Of a DNA stretch of 48,112 nt, positions 15,816 to 22,648 are shown piece by piece. The DNA comes from Candidatus Woesearchaeota archaeon. GTDB taxonomy: Archaea > Nanobdellota > Nanobdellia > Woesearchaeales > JAGVYU01. Positions within the stretch are counted from its first letter, which is position 1. Every line of letters begins with the position of its first letter. The position numbers and the translations under genes are program-made. The notes under the pieces are model-generated. The model was given only the letters and a program-made list of their open reading frames with translations, was not told the DNA's origin and ran no database searches. The DNA lies in assembly GCA_018303105.1 (NCBI GenBank), contig JAGVYU010000012.1:1-48112 (forward strand), given 5' to 3'.

Positions 15816-16803
15816 ATATGTACCGGGCGAGTTTCCTCACTTCTGGATTAAAGCTCAGCTTGAATTTTCCGTACCCTTGAATATTTGGTTTATGACCTAT
15901 GAGGGAGATAGGAAATAATCCCCACAGATTATACTCGGTATGCCCTAAAGTCTTGTAGTGTTGGATAATTCGCCATTGGAGCAGGTTATTTGCCGCAGTT
16001 TTGAACGCAACATCGTTGGAAGCGCCGTATACCCAGTTGATTTTTCGCTTGAATTTCCATATCCATGCTGCTGCGATAATCTCGGAATTGCGCCTCGCGA
16101 TCCACATATCTGCACCATCGTGCTCACGATACTTTAAAAATTTGTGCCTAAGAGCCTTGAAGGGTAAAACCTGTGCTCCCTTCGCATGCATACGTTTCTC
16201 ATAGAGAGCGTAGAAAGATATGAATGCATTATCGCTGTTATCAATGGCGATCGCCAGCGACTGTTTCTCCGCATAGCGTATAGCCGTTCTGCATTTTTTA
16301 TTAAAGGACATGAACAGAGAATCGAGTGGTTGCTGAAGATCTATGAGCGTTGTGATATCCTGTTGGTCTGTACATTGCCTCTTTCCACTGACAAGCGAAA
16401 TGGCATTGTCAGCATAGAGAATAATTTTCAGCGCTCGAGTTACGCGCGGCAACTTCATGATTTCCGTAAACATCATACGGCAAAGCGTTTTTCGGTGCCT
16501 TACTGAGTCAATAATCACAGGAGCATTTCCTGAACGCGTGCCAAACTCAATACCTGTGCTTAACCAGGGCACGCGAAACTTAAGGAGGCTTTTCAAAGGG
16601 TGCCCACGCTCGGCATAAACCTCGCCCACAAGGACGGCAATCGGCTGTCCATGCTCATACGCGCAGAGATACACACAAGGATGTCCAATGTCTTGCTGAG
16701 TCATGTAGTAGAGCGGCGTATGGAAAAAATTCGCGTCCTTGGAATGCGCAAGAACATATTCCCAATCCTCAATATTAACGTCTGTTCTGAACGTGGTGCT
16801 CAT
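15802..16803 (-). CDS. FemAB/GNAT-fold aminoacyltransferase-like protein
   Basis: The 333-residue protein resembles the FemAB family, which use aminoacyl-tRNA to add branch residues to lipid II or peptidoglycan precursors. The double-GNAT pattern is visible: a central NKKCRTAIRYAEKQ segment, WIARRNSEIIAAAWIWKF, GASNDVAFKTAANNLLQWRII and the C-terminal GYGKFKLSFNPEVRKL characteristic of the family. It lies between the Mpl-like ligase (29-base overlap) and murF (14-base overlap), which supports a role in peptide-bridge modification. The start at 16803 has GGAG ten bases upstream; a longer start at 16842 is possible. Other GNAT acyltransfer substrates cannot be excluded. Confidence 0.8.
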   Translation of the reverse strand: MSTTFRTDVNIEDWEYVLAHSKDANFFHTPLYYMTQQDIGHPCVYLCAYEHGQPIAVLVGEVYAERGHPLKSLLKFRVPWLSTGIEFGTRSGNAPVIIDSVRHRKTLCRMMFTEIMKLPRVTRALKIILYADNAISLVSGKRQCTDQQDITTLIDLQQPLDSLFMSFNKKCRTAIRYAEKQSLAIAIDNSDNAFISFYALYEKRMHAKGAQVLPFKALRHKFLKYREHDGADMWIARRNSEIIAAAWIWKFKRKINWVYGASNDVAFKTAANNLLQWRIIQHYKTLGHTEYNLWGLFPISLIGHKPNIQGYGKFKLSFNPEVRKLARYIYERA

Positions 16804-18190
16804 GCGGCAGCTGCTCCGTATATTTCTGTAATGCTCCTTCAAAATTGCTTGAGGACATGAAGAGGACAGCAGTTGGGATTGAACCGTGGCGTTTGAGATA
16901 TGTCACAACGACTTCAGCGGTCTCAATACACTGAACATGAGGATGTTTGAGAATCCGCGCATAGTCTTGAGGTGTTGCAAGCTGTTCTTTCGTGAGAAGC
17001 CGTGATGGCTGCACCCGGTAAATAATCACTTCATCAGCGTCGTTGAATGAATCCATGTAGCGTGCAACATAGCGTTTATTCCTGCTGCTTCCCGTATACG
17101 GTTCAAAGAGCGCTATGAGGTGATGGTGGGGAAACTTCTGCTTCACTGCTCGCACGGTCTCACGCACTTTGCTCGGCTGATGCGCGAGGTCATCAATGAC
17201 GATGAGTGTAGGGCTTTTATACACGATCTCCTGCCTGCGCTGTGTTCCTCTAAATGTCCGAAGCGCTTTTTCAATTGCGGAGTCTGGTATTCCAAGCGTT
17301 TTCGCAACAAGGATCCCGGCGAGCATGTTTTCGACATTGTGCTCTCCATAGAGAAATGCAGCATAGTGATTTGATTTTCCTTCGTAGAGAACATCAAATG
17401 TTGTAAGCGGATTATAGATGATGTGGCGCGCAGAAATGGCTGATGAGGGCTGTAGTCCGTATGTTAATCCGGTTTTTTCGGCATGGGTAAGCACAACAGA
17501 AAGTTCTTTGTTGTGGTCAGATACTATGACGTGGGCATCGGATTTAAGACTTTGGAATAAGTGAACATATGCTTCCTGATATTCCTTATCCGTCGGATAC
17601 ACATTAATGTGATCAAGTTCAGCGCTTGTGAGTACAACGATATCAGGATGGTAATACATGAATTTCGGCTTTTGATCCGCATCTGAGCATGGATATTCGT
17701 CGCCTTCAATAACAAAATACTTTGATTTAGTGATGCGGAAGCTTTTGTCAAGGTTTTTTGGGATGCCGCCAATCAAATAGCTGGGTTGCTCTCCCGCGGT
17801 TTCGAGAATCCACGTTATGATCGCCGTTATCGTTGTCTTTGCGTATGTGCCCACAACGCATATGACCGTGTAGTCTTTGAGGATATCCTCAAGAAGCTCT
17901 GGGAAGGACACAATTTTGATATTTTTCTTCTTCGCTTCTACATATTCTGGATTGTCCAGGAAGGCATGCCTTCCCAAAACGACAAGATCTATATCATCCG
18001 TAATGAATGTAGCATCATACCCGGATTTTTTGAGGATTCCCCGCTTCTCAACAATCGTTTTAACGGGATCGTACGCCTCGTCATCCGAGCCTGTCACTAT
18101 GAATCCCTGGTCCTTGAGCTCAATCGCAATTGCGCTCATAGCAACACCCGCAACTCCAATGAAATGGATTTTTTTAATGCCTTCGAGCAT
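16775..18190 (-). CDS. Mpl/MurC-type muramyl ligase
   Basis: The 471-residue protein has the Mur ligase order: Rossmann N-terminus GVAGVAMSAIA (12-22) and VTGSD, ATP domain with GTYAKTTIT (114-122), EGDEY (162-166), LTSAELDHINVYPT and C-terminal IDDLAHQPSKVRETV...LFEPYTGSS. YLIGGIPKN and KSKYFVIEGDEYPCSDAD are closest to Mpl (UDP-MurNAc:tripeptide ligase), though MurC activity is possible. The P-loop differs from the usual GTHGKTTT at two positions. The start MLEGIKK at 18190 is chosen because the TATA box at 18212-18220 is then correctly spaced. First gene of mpl-femAB-murF-mraY. Confidence 0.88.
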   Translation of the reverse strand: MLEGIKKIHFIGVAGVAMSAIAIELKDQGFIVTGSDDEAYDPVKTIVEKRGILKKSGYDATFITDDIDLVVLGRHAFLDNPEYVEAKKKNIKIVSFPELLEDILKDYTVICVVGTYAKTTITAIITWILETAGEQPSYLIGGIPKNLDKSFRITKSKYFVIEGDEYPCSDADQKPKFMYYHPDIVVLTSAELDHINVYPTDKEYQEAYVHLFQSLKSDAHVIVSDHNKELSVVLTHAEKTGLTYGLQPSSAISARHIIYNPLTTFDVLYEGKSNHYAAFLYGEHNVENMLAGILVAKTLGIPDSAIEKALRTFRGTQRRQEIVYKSPTLIVIDDLAHQPSKVRETVRAVKQKFPHHHLIALFEPYTGSSRNKRYVARYMDSFNDADEVIIYRVQPSRLLTKEQLATPQDYARILKHPHVQCIETAEVVVTYLKRHGSIPTAVLFMSSSNFEGALQKYTEQLPHEHHVQNRR

Positions 18191-18211
18191 ATGCATTGGG
18201 CACAGAGAATG

Positions 18212-18220
18212 TTTATAAAG
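18212..18220. promoter_or_regulatory. Shared divergent TATA box
   Basis: TTTATAAAG lies 22 bases before the minus-strand ATG at 18190 and is centred 26 bases before the plus-strand ATG at 18242. Because TTTATAAA is self-complementary, one box may drive both the mpl operon and the glycosidase-like/GT51 pair. Confidence 0.6.
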
Positions 18221-18241
18221 ATTGTGTGGATATAAATGGAG

Positions 18242-19267
18242 ATGAAGCTTATTCCGATCATTGCAGCGACATTCTTACTCGTGGGTTGCTCTGGCATCTC
18301 CGACAAACCCGATGCATCGCGCGGCATCTACCTCAACGCGTGGCTTGCGGGAAATGAAATCCGGCTAAACGAGTATGTTGTACGTATGCGCAACACGGGA
18401 ATAAATACTGTAATTATTCACATGCAGGACACGGACGGCATTTTACCGTATGATTCAAAGATTCCTTACGCAATTGAGATTAACGCGACAGAAATACGCA
18501 TCAAGAACGTCTCTGCGTTAGTTGATCGGCTCCATGCTGATGGATTCTATGTTATTGCTAAAGTGGATACGTTTAAGGATAGAAAATTAGCATATGCGCA
18601 TCCAGAGTACGCATTTTCGTATAAGAATGGCTCTCTCTTCGAAGACCGGTTTGGAGTGCACATTGACCCGAATAATCCGGTTGTGTGGGAGTATAAAAAA
18701 GCAATCTACGAAGAGATGTTTGATTTTGGATTTGATGAAGTAATGATTGATTATATTCGGTATCCAGAGCGGGCATACTATGGTGCTCTTAATTCCCCTT
18801 TCACGAAGGGTGATACAAGTATGGAAACTATAGAAGGATTTATGCAATATATACGGGCTAGTCTTCCGTATCAGACTTTTTCTGTGGCGATTTTCTCTAA
18901 TGTATGTCTTGGTGAAGACCATGCGATTGGCCAAAGTGTGGATATCTTTGCACCGTACGTTCAATATATATCCCCCATGCTCTATGTTAGCTTAGATCCA
19001 TATGAGCCCTGGCAGGATGCACGTGGATTTATCGCCAAAAGGACAGAGGCATGCCTCATCAGGATTCAAGGCTCCAATGCCAAACTCCGTCCTTGGCTCC
19101 AGGGATACTCGGACAGATACCAGACTATGAATGCTTCTGCAATACAGCAACAAATAAAAACAGTTGAGCGTTTCCCTGGCGTCGCAGGATGGCAAATATG
19201 GAATTCGGCTGGAAACTATAATGCAACGTTCAAAGCGCTTGAGGAGAATAAGAGTAACCGCGGCTAG
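18242..19267 (+). CDS. Glycoside-hydrolase-like lipoprotein (DUF4015 type)
   Basis: The protein starts MKLIPIIAATFLLVGC, with a lipobox cysteine at C16, so it should be anchored outside the membrane. The 325-residue mature part resembles the putative glycoside hydrolase family PF13200/DUF4015, a TIM barrel: RGIYLNAWLAG, INTVIIHMQDTDGILPY, FYVIAKVDTFKDRKLA, and the barrel-strand motif FDEVMIDYIRYP (164-175) with acidic residues E166 and D170. Substrate unknown; its place before a murein glycosyltransferase suggests a glycan strand (inference). Start 18242 is favoured over 18236 by promoter spacing. Confidence 0.75.
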   Translation: MKLIPIIAATFLLVGCSGISDKPDASRGIYLNAWLAGNEIRLNEYVVRMRNTGINTVIIHMQDTDGILPYDSKIPYAIEINATEIRIKNVSALVDRLHADGFYVIAKVDTFKDRKLAYAHPEYAFSYKNGSLFEDRFGVHIDPNNPVVWEYKKAIYEEMFDFGFDEVMIDYIRYPERAYYGALNSPFTKGDTSMETIEGFMQYIRASLPYQTFSVAIFSNVCLGEDHAIGQSVDIFAPYVQYISPMLYVSLDPYEPWQDARGFIAKRTEACLIRIQGSNAKLRPWLQGYSDRYQTMNASAIQQQIKTVERFPGVAGWQIWNSAGNYNATFKALEENKSNRG

Positions 19268-20012
19268 CGTTCTCATCCTGATCATCTGTATCAGTGTATT
19301 GCTCTTCATCCTCACACCTTCAGTAGATAATGTTGAGGGATATCGCCCTAAGGCAGAGTTTGTGTACAATTCCCCTCTTGGTTCAGACGTCACTTTAAAT
19401 GCAACAAACAGCTCATACATCCCATTGAATGACCTTCCTGATTTTTTAGTGAAAGGTATTGTGGCAGTTGAGGATCGCAGATTCTATTATCACCCCGGCA
19501 TTGATCCTATCGCGATCGCGCGTGCGGGAGTCCAAGCTGTCCGGAATCCAGAGAGAATTCAAGGTGCAAGCACAATCACGCAGCAGCTCGCACGCTCGGC
19601 ATATCTAAGTCAGGAAAGAACACTCTCCCGCAAGATGGAGGAGATGATTCTTGCTTTAAAGATCGAATATGCATACCCAAAAGAGAAAATCCTTGAATTT
19701 TACTTCAATGACGTATTCTTTGGGGATCAGATATATATGGATGTATCATATGACCTTACAGTGTACGGTGTTCAGGATGCATCACGATTTTTCTTCGGGA
19801 AAAACGCTTCTAACCTGAGCATATCAGAGGCAGCTTTTCTTACTGCTATACTCAAAGGTCCAAATTATTATCTGACAAGACCTGAAGAGCTTGAAAAACG
19901 TAGACAAGTAGTGCTTGAGATTTGGAGTAGGGAGCATATTATTTCTGAAGAAGAGTATTTAATAGCTCTCCGAGAGCCTACGCAGATAGTACAATCCAAA
20001 GCCGCATCGTAA
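19221..20012 (+). CDS. Monofunctional GT51 peptidoglycan glycosyltransferase
   Basis: The 263-residue protein has an N-terminal membrane helix (10-31) and one GT51 domain, which polymerises lipid II into glycan strands outside the cell. The signature VAVEDRRFYYHPGID holds the catalytic E84; GASTITQQLAR (115-125), RKMEEMILALKIE and KEKILEFYFN with E159, the second catalytic Glu, follow. YGVQDASRFFFGKNASNLSISEAAFLTAILKGPNYY completes the domain. No transpeptidase domain follows, so it resembles bacterial MtgA. The start is taken at 19221 within the end of the upstream gene (47-base overlap). The 3' end overlaps the flippase gene by 54 bases. Confidence 0.92.
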   Translation: MQRSKRLRRIRVTAASVLILIICISVLLFILTPSVDNVEGYRPKAEFVYNSPLGSDVTLNATNSSYIPLNDLPDFLVKGIVAVEDRRFYYHPGIDPIAIARAGVQAVRNPERIQGASTITQQLARSAYLSQERTLSRKMEEMILALKIEYAYPKEKILEFYFNDVFFGDQIYMDVSYDLTVYGVQDASRFFFGKNASNLSISEAAFLTAILKGPNYYLTRPEELEKRRQVVLEIWSREHIISEEEYLIALREPTQIVQSKAAS

Positions 20013-21206
20013 TACGGCCATGATGAGCAGCGCAGATGTTGTTGCAATAGCCCCTCCGATCATGCCATAACCGGGGATTAAAAGCGCGTTGAGGATAATA
20101 TTTGCAACAGCCGCCACAGCCGCGATTGCAAGGATAAGCGGTGTTTTCTTCATGGACGCCAATGTTGAGTTAAAGACGCTGAATGGTAAGGATACAAAGT
20201 ATCCCCATGCAAGGATAACTAGGGGTATAACCCCGAGGATATATGCCTCTCCAAAAAAAGTCTGCAGGAGAATCCTTGGGAAGAAAATAAAAAGCAAAAA
20301 CAAAGGCGCGCTGAGGATGAGAATTGTGAAAAATGATCGTATTACCAGTGATTTCGCTTCCTGTGTTTTTTCCGCCATAATGTGGGTTGTCATTGTGGGA
20401 ACAAAGAGGTATAATACCGCTTCCTGAACAACGAGAAGGAGCGCCGCTGTTGGAAGCGCAACGCTGTATATCCCTGCCTCTGAGCTTCCCCTGATGTATC
20501 CAATCATTAAGACATCTGTCCATCGGATGATTAAGTAAAAGAAGCCTGAGAAAAGGAGAGGTAATGAGTAGAGCAGGGGTGTTCTAAAGTCGTATGATGA
20601 CTGTGAAAAGGAGGGCCAAACAAGAAAGAATGCGATTACGCATGTAATGATGAGGGTAAGCGCATGCGCCCATGCTGCCATGGACACCGAGAGAACGAAT
20701 GAGAACAAGAAGAGTGTGAGCACGACTTTAAGGACGCTGTCTCCAAGGTAGCGTAATGAGACATTCGCAAAGATTCGCTTCTCCGCCTGCAGGACAGAAA
20801 ACAGAAGCCATCCGATTGACGCAAAGGGTATGCTTATGGAAAGGATTCTCAGAACTGTTGCAAGCTCCTGAATCTTAAATCGCTCTGCAAGCATTGGCGC
20901 GAAAAACCAAAGCAGTACTGCCAGGAAGATGGAGGCAATACATGCAAGGACAAGCGACGACACGAGATACTGGTGTTGTTTGCGCGGCGCTCCTTTGTAA
21001 TAGGGAAGATGGCGCAAAATACCCTGATCCAGACCAAGAACGCTGATCGTGAACACGATGCCAAAGATAGCCAGGGCGATGCTGAAGACTCCATATTGCT
21101 CTGGCCCGAGCTTAGAGAGGACAATTCGATAGACATAGCCGAGGAGTTTAGCGAGGGATATAGCAATGAGAACAATCCCTGTTGCTGATGTGATTATCTT
21201 GCGCAT
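19959..21206 (-). CDS. MOP-family polysaccharide/lipid-linked precursor flippase
   Basis: The 415-residue protein has about 12-14 hydrophobic segments and the N-terminal pattern of Wzx/RfbX-type flippases (ATGIVLIAISLAKLLGYVYRIVLSKLGPEQYGVFSIALAIFGI). Such proteins move undecaprenyl- or dolichol-linked sugars across the membrane. In this position it is a good candidate for the lipid II flippase, replacing MurJ or Amj, but export of the glycans made by the adjacent ALG10/O-antigen-ligase-like genes is equally possible. A TATA-like box (21226-21237) is 26 bases before the ATG at 21206. Confidence 0.85.
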   Translation of the reverse strand: MRKIITSATGIVLIAISLAKLLGYVYRIVLSKLGPEQYGVFSIALAIFGIVFTISVLGLDQGILRHLPYYKGAPRKQHQYLVSSLVLACIASIFLAVLLWFFAPMLAERFKIQELATVLRILSISIPFASIGWLLFSVLQAEKRIFANVSLRYLGDSVLKVVLTLFLFSFVLSVSMAAWAHALTLIITCVIAFFLVWPSFSQSSYDFRTPLLYSLPLLFSGFFYLIIRWTDVLMIGYIRGSSEAGIYSVALPTAALLLVVQEAVLYLFVPTMTTHIMAEKTQEAKSLVIRSFFTILILSAPLFLLFIFFPRILLQTFFGEAYILGVIPLVILAWGYFVSLPFSVFNSTLASMKKTPLILAIAAVAAVANIILNALLIPGYGMIGGAIATTSALLIMAVLRCGFGLYYLRRLSESY

Positions 21207-21241
21207 TAAGTTGATTTATGATTTATGCATAAAAAGGTTTG

Positions 21242-21384
21242 GTAAGCACAGGCTTCGGTGAAAGTCTCTTCTGGCCTAGCGACGCGAAAGTTCATTTTTC
21301 GTCCTCCAACCAGCTTTCTGATGGTAGCTCCTCGCTAAACCGTCAGGATGGGCCGGACATTTTCACCAAAGCCGTAAGCACAGG
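21242..21384. mobile_element. MITE-like or structured RNA element
   Basis: An 11-bp direct repeat GTAAGCACAGG flanks the element (21242-21252 and 21374-21384). Inside it lie 13-base terminal inverted repeats, GGCTTCGGTGAAA (21251-21263) and TTTCACCAAAGCC (21361-21373), with one G-U-type mismatch. Two internal hairpins are visible: GACGCGAAA/TTTTCGTC (21281-21303, one bulged base) and CTGATGGT/ACCGTCAG (21318-21346). Folded as RNA this is a three-way junction; as DNA it looks like a small insertion with a target duplication. It fills most of the 212-base gap between two divergent genes and encodes no protein. Confidence 0.5.
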
Positions 21385-21386
21385 AA

Positions 21387-21397
21387 TATTTATAATA
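21387..21397 (+). promoter_or_regulatory. TATA-like box for the ALG10-like gene
   Basis: ATATTTATAAT is centred 27 bases before the ATG at 21419. It lies just outside the second direct repeat and shows that the open frame upstream of 21419 (through the repeat element) is not translated. Confidence 0.6.
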
Positions 21398-21418
21398 GGA
21401 AAGTCATGTGATCACGGT

Positions 21419-22648
21419 ATGCTGCGAAGGAAGAGCAAATTAGAAAATCGGGATTTGGTAATACTTGGCTTTTTACTTTTGGCCTTGTACTCCGCTGCAG
21501 TCTTCTATATCAATAAGCTCCCATTAATGGGCGATGAGAGCATTCATTATTTCCAAATAAGACAATTCATGGTCGGTAACTATGAACTGCATCATGCCTT
21601 AACGACCATCCCCGGATATAATCTTATTTTGGCCGGCATGGGGGGGATATGTAATGTATTCTCCGTTTTTGGCATGCGATTATTCTCATCTCTTTTTGGG
21701 TTGGCAGCGATTGGAGTTTTCTTATTGATATTAAAAGGGATGAGACAAGAAAGTGGAGATAAAATGATTTTGCGGACATTGCAACTCATGTTTCTTCCAT
21801 TAATCGGACCATTTTTCTTTTTGTTATACACGGATGTTCTTTCTCTGCTTTTCATTCTGCTTACGGCGTTTTTCATAATCAAAAAGCAGCATACATTTGC
21901 AGGCCTTATGGCAATCCTTGCTGTATTGATAAGGCAAAATAACATTGTGTGGTTAATATTCTTCCTGGCGTTAGCGTATGAGGCTCGGTTCAAGTGGAAA
22001 ATAAACCGTTCAAACATAATAAAGGGTGTAGGGGAATTCTGGGTATTTCTTCTCGGCATAATCGGTTTTTTCTTCTTTATTATTCTGAACCAGGGTTTTG
22101 CTGTGGGAGATAAGTCGGCTCACCCCCCATTTAGCTTTCATACAGAGAATCTTTTTTTTGCATTGTTTGTCTATTTCTGGGTTTTTCTGCCTCTTGTTTA
22201 TTGCAGAAGACATAAGATTATTCAATTGTTCCATGATTGGAAAACGGTCTCCATAATCACTATTGCGGCAGCAGCCTATTTTTTATTGTTTCATGTTACA
22301 CATCCATACAATGTGTTTCTCACCGAGGATTATATGAGAAACCGCATACTCGCCTTATTTGGTATAAATCTCTGGATCAAGGGTCTGCTTTTTATTCCTA
22401 TTGGTCTTGGTCTTCTCACACTCATGTCTCAAAAAATAAAAAATCAAGTGCCATTTTATATTTTCAGCGCGTTGTTTCTTCTCCCCTCGTGGCTTATTGA
22501 GCAGAGGTATTATATCATTCCGTTCGTCCTCTTTTTGACGTACCGCGCTATGGAAAAAGAATCATATGAACAGACACTCGTTATTTGGTTTATGATGTTG
22601 GTGGCAATAATATTTTGGATCGTTGGAGGATTGGGCATATTCCTATGA
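21419..22648 (+). CDS. ALG10/DIE2-like membrane glucosyltransferase
   Basis: The 409-residue polytopic protein has features of the ALG10/DIE2 family (GT59), which in eukaryotes adds the last glucose to the dolichol-linked N-glycan. An acidic D39-E40 in LPLMGDESIHYFQIRQF sits in the first loop, as expected for a GT-C enzyme. LTTIPGYNLIL, FFLLYTDVLSLLFILL, LIRQNNIVW (R172) and HPYNVFLTEDYMRNR (from H295) follow the family's order. The match is by pattern, not search. The stop overlaps the next gene's start as ATGA, so they form an operon likely making a surface glycan or glycoprotein glycan. Confidence 0.75.
   Translation: MLRRKSKLENRDLVILGFLLLALYSAAVFYINKLPLMGDESIHYFQIRQFMVGNYELHHALTTIPGYNLILAGMGGICNVFSVFGMRLFSSLFGLAAIGVFLLILKGMRQESGDKMILRTLQLMFLPLIGPFFFLLYTDVLSLLFILLTAFFIIKKQHTFAGLMAILAVLIRQNNIVWLIFFLALAYEARFKWKINRSNIIKGVGEFWVFLLGIIGFFFFIILNQGFAVGDKSAHPPFSFHTENLFFALFVYFWVFLPLVYCRRHKIIQLFHDWKTVSIITIAAAAYFLLFHVTHPYNVFLTEDYMRNRILALFGINLWIKGLLFIPIGLGLLTLMSQKIKNQVPFYIFSALFLLPSWLIEQRYYIIPFVLFLTYRAMEKESYEQTLVIWFMMLVAIIFWIVGGLGIFL

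Noticed and set aside
21239-21418. 60-codon N-terminal extension of the ALG10-like gene
   Set aside because: It is low-complexity sequence translated through the repeat element, starts with no promoter or Shine-Dalgarno, and the TATA box at 21387-21397 points to 21419.
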